Positions 44,071-53,219 of a stretch of 64,000 nucleotides of DNA are shown here, one piece after another (the first letter of the stretch is position 1; every line of letters starts with the position of its first letter). The notes beneath the pieces are model-generated. The model made no database searches, had not been told where the DNA came from, and saw only the letters and a list, made by a program, of their open reading frames with translations. Location of the stretch: positions 49,721-113,720 of the forward strand of contig JBBRAM010000013.1 of assembly GCA_038206765.1 (NCBI GenBank), read 5' to 3'. A program made the position numbers and the translations under genes. The stretch is from UKL13-2 sp038206765. Its GTDB lineage: Bacteria; Pseudomonadota; Gammaproteobacteria; Burkholderiales; Usitatibacteraceae.

Positions 44071-45345
44071 ATGCCCGCCGCTATTAAATTCAGCATTCCC
44101 CGCTCATCCCCCACGAAAACGTCAGGCTTCGTTTTAGTCGCGACTTTGTTTGCCATTGCCGTGATCGGCATTGGCGCCGCCTACTTTGCATCGCAGGTTA
44201 ACGGCCTCCGATCGGCCGCTTTTCTACAGCAAGCCGAGGCCGAGGCGAATCGTGAAATCATGGTGATCAGCCAGACTCTAATGCAGGCGATGCTTGTCAA
44301 TCCCGTCACCGAGCGCGGCTTAGTGGTTAAAACAGCACCAGATGAGCCGTTAGTGCCGGATGGCCGCTGGTACCGCGTAACCGACACCACGCAAATCTCG
44401 ATTCAAGACGAACGAGGTTTGATCAGTCTCAATATTAACGATGACCAACAACTCAGAAAATTGCTCAGCGCGATGGGCATTCCGGTTGAGCGGCATGATC
44501 GGCTGATCGACACGCTGCGCGATTATGTAGACATTGATGACTTAAAGCGGCTCAATGGTGCCGAGCGACGTGACTATACCGAAGCGAATTTAGCGCCGCC
44601 AGCCAACGATTTTTTTGCGTCGCGCGATGAGCTACGAAGAATTCCCGGCTGGCGGGATTTAATCAGCGAACTAGAAATAAACGGGTCACCCGGGGCTGCG
44701 GAGCGGTTTTTGAGCTACTTCAGCGTGCATCGGCTCCCGGCGATTAACGTAAACAGCGCGCCACGCCTCGTTTTGCAGTCGATTGGGGGGATTGATCCAT
44801 TGCGACTTCGCGCGCTGTTGGAGCAGCGCAGGACAGCCGCTTTCAAAGATTTTGCCGAGCTTGGCGCATTCACCAACGGCCCGATTGACATCGAAAACAT
44901 CACGCTAGTGGGCGCTGACACTTGGCGCTTTACTTACCAGCGGGACGATCTGGCGTTCCTGATAGAATGTCGAATCGTCGTAACGCCATCTGCGCGAGAT
45001 AAAGCTGTCCAATTTAACGAGTGTCGCCGCAGGCCCCGCAATAGCTTGGTTGAAGATGCCGATATTGAAGAATTCGCGCAAATTTTTGGCGGTTTGTCGC
45101 TCAAAAAAACATCAACCGGTATACAAACAGGCATTGCGGTCAATCCATCAACAAACGCATCCCTCAATTCACGCAAAACAACATTATTTCCATCACCGCG
45201 CACATTCTTAAAACGTGAAGCCAGCCAACGTGAATCCGACCAACCACAATTATCTTGGCTCAAGCTCCAAGCCGGGCTTGGCACAGCGGTTGTTGAGCCT
45301 TTTGTCAGGTCTTCTAACAGTGTTTCCGTTCCAGCGCCGCAATAA
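44071..45345 (+). CDS. gspK: GspK-like pseudopilin
   Basis: Large minor pseudopilin that caps the T2SS pseudopilus tip. 424 residues. Leader MPAAIKFSIPRSSPTKTSG then FVLVATLFAIAVIGIGAAYF. GspK features include SIQDERGLISLNIND, LIDTLRDYVDIDD, RDELRRIPGW and INVNSAPRLVLQSIGG (helix-hairpin-helix). The last ~100 residues are low in conservation, Ser/Thr-rich, and overlap the next gene by 131 bp in another frame. First gene of the plus-strand K-L-M-C-D run. Confidence 0.87.
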   Translation: MPAAIKFSIPRSSPTKTSGFVLVATLFAIAVIGIGAAYFASQVNGLRSAAFLQQAEAEANREIMVISQTLMQAMLVNPVTERGLVVKTAPDEPLVPDGRWYRVTDTTQISIQDERGLISLNINDDQQLRKLLSAMGIPVERHDRLIDTLRDYVDIDDLKRLNGAERRDYTEANLAPPANDFFASRDELRRIPGWRDLISELEINGSPGAAERFLSYFSVHRLPAINVNSAPRLVLQSIGGIDPLRLRALLEQRRTAAFKDFAELGAFTNGPIDIENITLVGADTWRFTYQRDDLAFLIECRIVVTPSARDKAVQFNECRRRPRNSLVEDADIEEFAQIFGGLSLKKTSTGIQTGIAVNPSTNASLNSRKTTLFPSPRTFLKREASQRESDQPQLSWLKLQAGLGTAVVEPFVRSSNSVSVPAPQ

Positions 45346-46564
45346 TAGCAGCTTGAACCTTGGCGAAAACTATCGCCATACCAATGAGGGCGTACTCGTC
45401 CCGAACAAATCTGCCAGCAACCCACTGTGGATTTTGTCGCGCTCGCTTTATCGCAGCAAAACGATTTCGCTAGCGAACGTGTCCGCCAACCGGCGCGCAG
45501 CAGCGATTCAGCTTGAACTTGCTGGGTGGACGCCGTTCCGCCAAACCGCGCACTATGTAATGCCGCAAGGTGCGGGAAGCGGAATTGACACCCACGCTTG
45601 GCTGTTTGCTTGGGATCGAGAGGCCGTTGATAACGCGCAAGCTGAGCACGGTGCGGCCAGCCTTGATTTAGTCGTGATACCCGAATCAGCGTTGCGCGCT
45701 TTTTCGTTAGCAATTGGCAATGAGCAACAAATTAGCAGCCATGCTTGTTTGGACGGCGTCGAGGCGCTGGTCACTCGCAATGGCGTCGTAACGGATTGCC
45801 AATGGTGGCCAAGTGCGCCGAATCAAGCCGTATGGATGAATTTCCAACGGGCGGCTGGGATTGATACTGTCGCTCGAACAAATGCGTTTCCAGAGCTTAC
45901 TGCAACGCCTTGGTTAGCGCGGCCATTGGGCTACGCACGGGGTAAGGCCAACGCGCCAGATGCGCTTCGCGAGACATGGATCGTCGCAATCACCGCGCTA
46001 TTGCTAGCGATTCCAACCATTTGGTTTCTCAATGACTATCGCCGACATGCCGAGGCGCTATCGCAGGCGGAGGCTCGTTTAGCGAACACAGAGCAAGAAT
46101 TGAACGGGCTGCTCAGCTCACGCGGAAATGCGCTCGGCAGCTTGGTAAGGGTGGCCAAATTTGATGCGGCATTCAACCAAACCGATGCGCTCGCACTGTT
46201 TGCAGATGTAAGCCGTTTGCTGGGCGCGCTCGTCAAACCCGGCACCATGGTGCTCACCGAATGGGATTTGCGTGACGATGGCGGCGGTGGCAGAACCGAT
46301 GTTCGCAGCAAGCGTTTGAAGATGATTTTTGTCGTCAGCGGCACAGCACCCGCCGCAACCACCTTAGTGAAAGCGTTTGAAGCGAACCCCAATTTTCGCG
46401 ATGTGCAGGTTGATGCTGAGGGCGCACGTATCGCAATTGAGCTGCGGGTGGAACGCGCCGAACCAAATCGCACAGACTTGTCTTCGCCACCAACACCAAG
46501 CGCCGCATCGCCGTCCACAACAATTCCTGCCACCAGCATTCCCACCGCGAAGGTGAAATCATGA
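45215..46564 (+). CDS. gspL: GspL/PilN-like secretion protein
   Basis: Inner-membrane platform component with a cytoplasmic actin-like domain. The longest frame begins at GTG 45215 (449 residues), overlapping gspK by 131 bp. Conserved-looking sequence starts near LWILSRSLYRSKTISL, with the GspL-type QLELAGWTPFRQ, so a later start cannot be excluded. A single membrane helix (ITALLLAIPTIWFL) is followed by a coiled-coil-like stretch and a PilN/GspL ferredoxin-like C-terminal domain. The stop overlaps gspM by 4 bp. Confidence 0.75.
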   Translation: MKPANVNPTNHNYLGSSSKPGLAQRLLSLLSGLLTVFPFQRRNNSSLNLGENYRHTNEGVLVPNKSASNPLWILSRSLYRSKTISLANVSANRRAAAIQLELAGWTPFRQTAHYVMPQGAGSGIDTHAWLFAWDREAVDNAQAEHGAASLDLVVIPESALRAFSLAIGNEQQISSHACLDGVEALVTRNGVVTDCQWWPSAPNQAVWMNFQRAAGIDTVARTNAFPELTATPWLARPLGYARGKANAPDALRETWIVAITALLLAIPTIWFLNDYRRHAEALSQAEARLANTEQELNGLLSSRGNALGSLVRVAKFDAAFNQTDALALFADVSRLLGALVKPGTMVLTEWDLRDDGGGGRTDVRSKRLKMIFVVSGTAPAATTLVKAFEANPNFRDVQVDAEGARIAIELRVERAEPNRTDLSSPPTPSAASPSTTIPATSIPTAKVKS

Positions 46565-47223
46565 GCGCCCAAAGCCAATTGGGCGCAGCGTTTAGCGATT
46601 CACGCGAGCAGTGGCGCAGCAATCCACGGCTGCGCTACGGCGTTTACGCCATCTTTGCGATCATGTGGTTCTATGGAAGCTTGGTGCTACGCGATGCAGT
46701 CACAATCAAGCGCGAGGCTTGGCTTGCGGCAGAGTCGCGCATTGCGCGCGCAAAGGTGGTCGCCAACTCTGGCGACTGGGCCAGCCGTGCGGGCGACGTA
46801 AAAGCAGCGCTCAATGATTTTGAAAGTTTGCTCTGGAAAGAAGGCAGCTTGGGTCTTGCGCAAGCGGCCGTGCAAGAATCGATTAATCGCAGCTTGACGG
46901 CCGGCGGGCTGATTGGCCGGCAAGTGAAGGTGACAGTAAGCGATACACCGCTCTCGCCCGATATGCCGGAGGTGGTCGCGATTCGAGCTCGCGTACTGGT
47001 GGATTTTCGCCCCACTGCCGTCAACGCATGGCTCGCCGCGATGGCACGTGACGTGAGCGAGAAAAAACCCGCGATGATCGTAGAGAGCCTATCTGTTCGC
47101 GGCGCACCGTCGCCGACAGCTGATATTGAGCTAGTCGCTTACGCCCTAAAGCCCGAATCCACCGCACCGGCCAATTCAAGCGGTGGCACCACTAGCGGGC
47201 CGGGCAGCGGAGCCAGCAAATGA
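46561..47223 (+). CDS. GspM-like secretion protein
   Basis: 220 residues. One N-terminal helix (YGVYAIFAIMWFYGSLVL), a coiled-coil-like stretch, then an alpha/beta periplasmic part ending in Ser/Gly-rich sequence. Size, topology and position between gspL-like and gspC-like genes fit GspM (or PilO); sequence similarity is weak. Overlaps of 4 bp on both sides show tight coupling. Confidence 0.65.
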   Translation: MSAQSQLGAAFSDSREQWRSNPRLRYGVYAIFAIMWFYGSLVLRDAVTIKREAWLAAESRIARAKVVANSGDWASRAGDVKAALNDFESLLWKEGSLGLAQAAVQESINRSLTAGGLIGRQVKVTVSDTPLSPDMPEVVAIRARVLVDFRPTAVNAWLAAMARDVSEKKPAMIVESLSVRGAPSPTADIELVAYALKPESTAPANSSGGTTSGPGSGASK

Positions 47224-47690
47224 CGCCACGCCAGATACTCATTTATTGGCTTTGGGCGCTGGCAATTGCGGTTGCAGCAGCCGTAATGATCATGCCGGCA
47301 CCAGTTGCGGGTAGCAACCAGGTCAAACAAAATCGCGCTGACGAAGTTTGGCGCATTTCACGGCTAGAAACCATCAGCCGTAGCGCCAGCCGTACCGCTG
47401 AAAATCTAGCTGAACTCGCCCGCAGCAACCTGTGGGGCGGACAATTCGCCAACGACAGTAATGATGAAACTGCCAAGCGCTGGCGTATTGCCGGGGTGGC
47501 CGGCCAAGCGCGCGATCGCGTGGTGCTGGTACAGTTTGGCGATGATCGAATCTTGCCGTTAAAAGCTGGCGAAAAATTCCCCGATGGCACACCTATTATC
47601 GAGATTAAAGAAAACGGTGTGTGTGTCAATATTGACGGCAAGAAGCGTTTATTACCGCTGGCCGAGCAGACTATTCCGATAGTTTGGTGA
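47220..47690 (+). CDS. GspC-like (or GspN/PilP-like) secretion protein
   Basis: 156 residues with an N-terminal helix (IYWLWALAIAVAAAVMIM) and a small C-terminal domain of homology-region type: RWRIAGVAGQARDRVVLVQFGDDRILPLKAGEKFPDG... This pattern (weight of IAG-V ... LKxG-D/E) matches the HR domain of GspC, which binds the N0 domain of the secretin. It lacks a PDZ domain, so it is a short form. It is next to the secretin gene, as expected. Confidence 0.7.
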   Translation: MTPRQILIYWLWALAIAVAAAVMIMPAPVAGSNQVKQNRADEVWRISRLETISRSASRTAENLAELARSNLWGGQFANDSNDETAKRWRIAGVAGQARDRVVLVQFGDDRILPLKAGEKFPDGTPIIEIKENGVCVNIDGKKRLLPLAEQTIPIVW

Positions 47691-47714
47691 TGAAAGATAC
47701 AATTGAGAAATACC

Positions 47715-49907
47715 ATGAAGAAAATTCCAATGATGAAACCTAACTCAGCGTCTTTATTTGCTCGAACACCGCCGTTGGCAAAACCGCTGCGTTTCAATGC
47801 GCTGTGGCTGGCGCTGGTACTAGCCGGTTGCGCAACCGAGCCGTTGATTCCCGCCAGATTAGATATTCCGGCACGACCACAGCCACAAACAGACGCGTTG
47901 CTGGACGCGAGTGGTGGAGTCGGTGCGGGCAACGCGACTGGCGCAAACGTGAGCACAACCGGCGGCGTACAGAGCGCCACGACAATTGCGAACAATCCGA
48001 AACCACCCATCACGTTACCGAAGGCCGCCCAGCCAACTACACCCATCACAAGCGGTCAAGCTGCGGATGTCACACTCAATTTTGATTCGCTGCCCTTACC
48101 CGCATTTATTCAAACTGTTTATGCGACCGTGCTGAAGCGCAATATCAGCATCGACCCCGCCGTTATGGCGCGAAAAGATTTGGTCACGCTGCGAAGCGGC
48201 AAAGCACTAACGGCTGCAGAGGCTGAAAATAGCGCACGCCAGCTGCTCAAAAGTTTTGGCATTGCGGTGCAAGATATTGGTGGCTTAATTCGCATCGTGC
48301 CCGACAACAATAATTCAGGTTATCTACCAGAAATTCGTCGCGGTAACGCGATGCCAGAAGCGCCGCTACCATTACGGCCTGTGTTTCAGTTGGTTGAGTT
48401 GCAAGCGGTGCGCAACACGGAAATTGGCAGCTACCTAAAAACGCTCTTTGGTGAAAAAGTTCGTGTGACTGAAGACCCGGCCCGCAACTCTATCCTGCTT
48501 GCTGGCAATGGCGATGATGTGCAAGCGGCGATGGAAGCCATCCAGATGTTGGATCAACCGCTGTTCAGAAGTCGCAACTCAATCCGCATTACGCCGCTGA
48601 TCTGGTCGGCAGAAGAATTGGCAAAGCGATTAACCGAAATTCTCGTCCAAGAAGGCTATTCGGTCGGCACGGGCACAGTCGGCAGTATTCAGTATCCGGT
48701 CACGTTGTTACCCGTCAGCGGCTTAAATACTGTCATTGTTTTTACCCAATCCAAAGAAACGATGAACCACATCGTCGAATGGGCACAAGTTTTGGATAAA
48801 CCTGTTGAAAAAAGCGTAGGTAAAACTTTTTTCAGCTATCAGGTCAGGAATACGGATGCTTCTCGCTTGGCGGAAACGGTGCAGAAACTTTTGGGCGGAG
48901 CGCCTGCATCGGTTAAAGCCACTACTACCAGCAACAGCACCAGCACAACTGGCACACCAGTTGCTGTAAGCGGTTCGAGTAGCGTTGTAGTCGACAAAGC
49001 AACCAATACGATTTTATTTCGCGCAACCGGCGAAGAGTACACTGACATTATTCGCTTGCTACGCGATTTGGATCGTACGACTCGGCAAGTTTTAATCGAA
49101 GTGACAGTGATAAAAGTCACGCTTGATGACTCGCTGAATACCGGCATTGACTGGGTTTTTTCTGCATTAAATAAATCCGGTAGAAATACCGTTGCCGGAG
49201 GCGGGGGACCCGTTAAAATTGTTTCTCCTGGCGTATTATCTGGCCTTCCCGGATTGGTTGTAAGCCAACTAGATGGCCCCGGTAACATTCGCGCTGCGTT
49301 AACCGTTAACGCAACCGACAATAGGTTAACGCTGCTGTCTAACCCTAAATTGCTCGCGCGTAACGGCGAAGCTGCCAGTATTCAGGTCGGCAGCTCGGTT
49401 CCAATATTGTCGCAACAGCAGCAAAGCGCGACTGCCGGTGCAACCGTGATCAGCACCGTACAATATGTTGAAACCGGCACGATTTTAAAAATTAAACCTG
49501 TTATTCATTCGTCTGATCAGGTCGATATCGACATTACACAAGAAGTTTCGCAGCCCGCTGCTGGTGCTAAAAACGCTGTACAAGGCACGCCGCCTATTGA
49601 TAAAAGTATAATTGACACTAAACTCACGCTCAAGCACGGTGCAACTTATGTATTGGGAGGGCTAATCGGCACCAGCAAAGAAATTACGACATCCGGCATC
49701 CCTTTTTTGATGGATATTCCGATTCTGGGGCGCGCGTTTCAGTCTAACAATACTACTAATAACCGCACTGAAATTGTCATGATGATCACACCCTACATCA
49801 TGAATGATGACACTGACGCCCGTGCCGTTACCGAAGCGGTACGCAAGCAACTTGGCGCTTGGGCTCAGGATCGACCAACGGTAGCACCGGAAGCAAAGTC
49901 GCAGTAA
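47715..49907 (+). CDS. gspD: Type II secretion system secretin GspD
   Basis: Outer-membrane channel. 730 residues from ATG 47715; TTG 47703 is an alternative. The signal ends in a lipobox LVLAGC, so it is a probable lipoprotein. Periplasmic N0-N3 domains follow (LNFDSLPLPAFIQTVYATVL; VFQLVELQAVRNTEIGSYLKTLFGEKVRVTEDPARN). The secretin domain is near 440-710 (QVLIEVTVIKVTLDDSL, LLSNPKLLARNGEAASIQVGSSVPIL, ETGTILKIKPVIH). Unusually, a Ser/Thr-rich linker (TTTSNSTSTTG) sits in the N3 region. Confidence 0.88.
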   Translation: MKKIPMMKPNSASLFARTPPLAKPLRFNALWLALVLAGCATEPLIPARLDIPARPQPQTDALLDASGGVGAGNATGANVSTTGGVQSATTIANNPKPPITLPKAAQPTTPITSGQAADVTLNFDSLPLPAFIQTVYATVLKRNISIDPAVMARKDLVTLRSGKALTAAEAENSARQLLKSFGIAVQDIGGLIRIVPDNNNSGYLPEIRRGNAMPEAPLPLRPVFQLVELQAVRNTEIGSYLKTLFGEKVRVTEDPARNSILLAGNGDDVQAAMEAIQMLDQPLFRSRNSIRITPLIWSAEELAKRLTEILVQEGYSVGTGTVGSIQYPVTLLPVSGLNTVIVFTQSKETMNHIVEWAQVLDKPVEKSVGKTFFSYQVRNTDASRLAETVQKLLGGAPASVKATTTSNSTSTTGTPVAVSGSSSVVVDKATNTILFRATGEEYTDIIRLLRDLDRTTRQVLIEVTVIKVTLDDSLNTGIDWVFSALNKSGRNTVAGGGGPVKIVSPGVLSGLPGLVVSQLDGPGNIRAALTVNATDNRLTLLSNPKLLARNGEAASIQVGSSVPILSQQQQSATAGATVISTVQYVETGTILKIKPVIHSSDQVDIDITQEVSQPAAGAKNAVQGTPPIDKSIIDTKLTLKHGATYVLGGLIGTSKEITTSGIPFLMDIPILGRAFQSNNTTNNRTEIVMMITPYIMNDDTDARAVTEAVRKQLGAWAQDRPTVAPEAKSQ

Positions 49908-49976
49908 ATGGGCGCGCGTCGTGAGATGTGGCGCTAGAACCTCATAAAACGCGCCTTAGCAATTCTCCGCAACTTT

Positions 49977-52133
49977 CTACTTTGTCTCCCCCACCACCGC
50001 CAAGACCAACCCCGGCGTCAATACTTCCGGCAACACTTGCGGTTCGCCGTTTTTGGGATAAAACACGTAAAGCGGTACGCCATTGCGGCCAAACTCGGCC
50101 AAGGCATCGGTGATGACGGGGTCCTTCACGGTCCAGTCGGCCTTCATACGGACGATGCCTAGTTCCTGAAATCGCTTGACGACATCAGCTGTGTTCAACG
50201 CGATGCGTTTATTAACTTGGCAGGTGATACACCAGGTCGCGGTGAAATCGACAAACACCGGCTTGCCAGCCGCGCGCAGCTCGGCGATTTTGGCTGGTGA
50301 GAACGCAAGCCAGCCATCGCCGATTTTATTGCCTTGTTGGTTGCTTTGAGCAGTGGTTTGCAACTCGCCAGACGGCCATGCCAGCGCCGCACCAGCCACC
50401 AAACCAGCAATGGCAAGGCCGATAGCCAACATTGGCCTCTTGACCTGCCAGCGGCCGTAGGCCCACGCGGCAAAGGCAATCGTTACGAGTGCCAGCAGTA
50501 ACTTGGCAACGCCATCATTTCCAGTTTGCGAGCCGAGCACCCACGCCAGCCAAACCACGGTGGCATAGAGCGGGAAGGCCATAAATTGTTTAAAGGTTTC
50601 CATCCATGCGCCCGGCTTGGGCAAAAATTTTAACCATGCGGGCACAAATGACAGCAGCAGCACAGGTGCGGCGAGGCCAACGGCAATGGCCAAAAATACG
50701 ATCAACGCGACAGGCGCACTTTGGCTTAGGGTAAAGCCGACCGATGCGCCCAAACCTGGTGCCATACATGGCGTCGCCACGACAGTTGCCAGCACGCCGG
50801 AGGCAAACGCGCCGACCAATGGATTTTTCTGCGCGTTCAGTTCGGCTTGACCGGCAGCCGATTGCATCGAGGTGCCGATCTCAAACACGCCCGATAAATT
50901 CAGCGCCATCATAAAAAATATCACTGCCAGCACAGTAATAAAACCTGGCTCCTGCAACTGGAAGCCCCAGCCGATCGACTGCCCCGCCGCCCGCAGCGCC
51001 AACATGAGCCCTGCCAGCACTAAAAACGAAAGCACTACACCCACAAAAAACGCCATGCCCTGACGACGCAACGCGCCTGCATCGCCGTGCGCGTTTTGCA
51101 CAAAACCCATGACTTTAATACCGAGCACGGGGAACACGCAGGGCATCAAATTCAGAATTAAGCCACCCAACAATGCAGCGCCCAACGTGGCTATCAAACT
51201 CAAGGCTGAAAGCGGTTCTTCAGGCATTTTTGGCTTGGGAACAGCACCAGAACTTGCCTTTTCAATTTTTTCATAGCTAACAGCGGCAGCGATTTCGACT
51301 GCTTGACCGTCATGTGCGCTGCCCCAGCCGCCGCTTGAAACCAGCACACCATCGATTGTTTTTAAGTCGACAACGAGTGGGTCAACCACTGGCACGAATA
51401 GTCGAAACCCATCGGAGACCCGCGTCAGCACTTGCTTTGCGGGGTTTTCGATGAGATCACTTCGGTATGGATAAAACGACACTTCTTTCAAATCGAGCGT
51501 GGAGCCCACAGGTGGCGCGAAGTCAATTTGCAAGCCTTGCGGCGCCAGTTTTGCGCTGGATTTCCAGTTGGTCAATGTGAGGGGCAACGCCGCATTGGCA
51601 GCAGCGAAGGCAGCCGCCCAACGTGCGTCGGGACTAGCGGATGCGGTGACCGGCAACGTGATCGAAACATCGCCCTCTTCGGGTATACAAACATCGGCGC
51701 AAACGAGCCAATCCGCCTTCGCGTTTAACGTGATTTTATCGCCCACTTTCAAATTTTTTGGCGTTTGGATCGTCGCCAGATGCAGGACTTCGCCCTCATA
51801 GCCAAAATTCATCAGCGGCCCGAGCGGTAGCTTTTTCGGGAACGGCCATTGGATAGCGCCAACCGTAAAACCATCCGGCAAGCGCCATTTCAGCTTTGTG
51901 GGCAATCCCGAATCGCCGGGGTTTTGCCAGTATGTGTGCCAATGCTCGATGATCTTAAATCGAAGCGCCACCGTAATCGGCTGGCCTGGCACTATCGCCG
52001 TTTGCTGCGCAATTAGCTCGGCCTCGACGTGCGGGGTTTTGACCGCAATCGCATGAGCCGGTGTGACGCCATAAAAAATGGCACAAATAAGTGTTGCGAA
52101 AAAAGCAGTGGTGCGATTCATCAATGTCGGCAT
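49977..52133 (-). CDS. Thiol:disulfide interchange protein, DsbD/ScsB type
   Basis: Moves electrons from cytoplasmic thioredoxin across the inner membrane to periplasmic thiols. From ATG 52133, 718 residues. Signal peptide (FFATLICAIFYGVTPAHA), an N-terminal domain with CADVCIPE (CxxxC, ScsB-like rather than classical DsbD), eight membrane helices with the paired cysteines in NLMPCVFPVLGIK and TPCMAPGLG, and a C-terminal thioredoxin domain with TWCITCQ. The start is uncertain (52226, 52133 or 52121). It lies between gspD and tRNA-Thr, and can support cysteine and cytochrome c maturation. Confidence 0.9.
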   Translation of the reverse strand: MPTLMNRTTAFFATLICAIFYGVTPAHAIAVKTPHVEAELIAQQTAIVPGQPITVALRFKIIEHWHTYWQNPGDSGLPTKLKWRLPDGFTVGAIQWPFPKKLPLGPLMNFGYEGEVLHLATIQTPKNLKVGDKITLNAKADWLVCADVCIPEEGDVSITLPVTASASPDARWAAAFAAANAALPLTLTNWKSSAKLAPQGLQIDFAPPVGSTLDLKEVSFYPYRSDLIENPAKQVLTRVSDGFRLFVPVVDPLVVDLKTIDGVLVSSGGWGSAHDGQAVEIAAAVSYEKIEKASSGAVPKPKMPEEPLSALSLIATLGAALLGGLILNLMPCVFPVLGIKVMGFVQNAHGDAGALRRQGMAFFVGVVLSFLVLAGLMLALRAAGQSIGWGFQLQEPGFITVLAVIFFMMALNLSGVFEIGTSMQSAAGQAELNAQKNPLVGAFASGVLATVVATPCMAPGLGASVGFTLSQSAPVALIVFLAIAVGLAAPVLLLSFVPAWLKFLPKPGAWMETFKQFMAFPLYATVVWLAWVLGSQTGNDGVAKLLLALVTIAFAAWAYGRWQVKRPMLAIGLAIAGLVAGAALAWPSGELQTTAQSNQQGNKIGDGWLAFSPAKIAELRAAGKPVFVDFTATWCITCQVNKRIALNTADVVKRFQELGIVRMKADWTVKDPVITDALAEFGRNGVPLYVFYPKNGEPQVLPEVLTPGLVLAVVGETK

Positions 52134-52256
52134 AAAAATATCAAATGCGATGGTGGAAGTGTTAAGAAAAGGCTGGTAAAGCAAAAAATGCATGGAAGCA
52201 GGATTGAGCATACACCGCGACGGCAACGGCTAAACAATTGCAGAATAATCGCGGGA

Positions 52257-52280
52257 AATAATACTTAAAATAATACTTAG
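52257..52280. repeat. 12-bp tandem duplication upstream of the DsbD-type gene
   Basis: AATAATACTTAA followed by AATAATACTTAG (one mismatch), AT-only except for the C and final G, about 125 bp before the preferred start. It could double as a -10-rich promoter region. Confidence 0.75.
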
Positions 52281-52391
52281 TCACGCAAAAACGCGAGCAC
52301 GTCGTATTAGGACAATCTTTACGAGCGATGGTTTAGTCTGGATGTTTGCAGTGCGATGGCATGCAAACGACGGCGTGAATGGCGCAAAGGA

Positions 52392-52466
52392 TGGTGCCCA
52401 CAGTCTGGATTGAACAGACGACCTACCGCTTACAAGGCGGTTGCTCTACCACTGAGCTATGCGGGC
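52392..52466 (-). tRNA. tRNA-Thr(UGU)
   Basis: On the minus strand the sequence folds as a full cloverleaf. Acceptor GCCCGCA pairs with TGTGGGC, D-arm AGCTCAGTGGTAGAGC, and anticodon stem ACCGC/GCGGT with loop CTTGTAA, so the anticodon is UGU (Thr, ACA codons). The T-arm has TTCAATC. The 3' CCA is encoded (TGG at 52392-52394 on plus). Confidence 0.95.
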
Positions 52467-52490
52467 AAGGGGATGTCGATCAAATTATGC

Positions 52491-52514
52491 ATGCCGACGA
52501 TTCCGAATCGGCAT
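52491..52514. other. Inverted repeat between tRNA-Thr and the gspI-like gene
   Basis: ATGCCGA and TCGGCAT form a 7-bp stem with a 10-base loop, followed on plus by TTTTA. No plus-strand gene precedes it, so a terminator role is unclear. It may end the minus-strand gspI-like transcript less efficiently. Confidence 0.35.
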
Positions 52515-52655
52515 TTTAGCGCACTTCCGCCATAATTCCCAATAGAATCCCAACAAATTCCGACAGATGCATTGCTTTCTACCAAAGTTGAATTCCGAAA
52601 CCATAATCTGCCAAAATTTAATTGCTGTAGCCCGGGCAATTTTGAGCACGGTAGT

Positions 52656-53219
52656 TTATGGCGCCGATCGAGCCGCTGCATTTTTAACGACTGGCGGTGT
52701 TTTCTTTATGGGCGCGATGGCAGCTTTATCGCCAAACGGATCGGCATCAAATGGCAATCGCTCGTAGCCCGTGAGACGCACATTGAAACGATATGCGGCG
52801 ACTTCTGGCGGCTCTTCGATCGTAGCCTCAATTTCATAAAGCGCCACGGTAAACGGCCCGGGCGAGCCGGATTCGATGATGTTGGTTTGCGGCTGCGTGA
52901 TAGCTCTTGAGCGCCAATCAAGTTTGAGCTTACCCAGCGTGGTAGAACCGCTGGGCTGCGTCATTGGGTTGATCGTCTGCAAAAATTGCAGCGCATTGAG
53001 TTGCGCGGCGGCGCGGGCATTGGATTCTTGGATTCGGTTTAAACCGATAAAGCTGGTATTGATCCATGAAAACAGCGCGAGCCCGGCGACGGAAATCAAG
53101 ACCATGGCCACAATTGCTTCGAGCAATGAAAAACCAGATTCGGCAGCTCGCCGGGCTCCCGGTTTATAGCCGAGAAAGACATGGTGGCGCGAGTGATTAC
53201 TTAAACGGAAACCCATCAC
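52656..53219 (-). CDS. GspI-like pseudopilin
   Basis: 187 residues. A class III prepilin signal (RRAAESG|FSLLEAIVAMVLISVAGLALF) is preceded by a long leader of about 28 residues. The globular part resembles GspI minor pseudopilin (RIQESNARAAAQLNALQFL early helix, YRFNVRLTGYERL later). The start overlaps the gspH-like stop by 4 bp. It is likely processed by PilD and part of the same apparatus as gspJ-K. Confidence 0.78.
   Translation of the reverse strand: MMGFRLSNHSRHHVFLGYKPGARRAAESGFSLLEAIVAMVLISVAGLALFSWINTSFIGLNRIQESNARAAAQLNALQFLQTINPMTQPSGSTTLGKLKLDWRSRAITQPQTNIIESGSPGPFTVALYEIEATIEEPPEVAAYRFNVRLTGYERLPFDADPFGDKAAIAPIKKTPPVVKNAAARSAP

Noticed and set aside
44934..45713. A 259-codon minus-strand frame opposite gspK/gspL
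   Set aside because: Composition mirrors the real genes on plus, which have clear family motifs and coupled neighbours.
47243..48049. A 268-codon minus-strand frame opposite the gspC-like gene and gspD
   Set aside because: Low-complexity Ser/Ala-rich translation without family motifs; it lies opposite well-supported genes.
52350..52376. Hairpin GTTTGCA...TGCAAAC left of tRNA-Thr(UGU) as its terminator
   Set aside because: Weak stem with an 11-base loop and no T-run on the minus strand.
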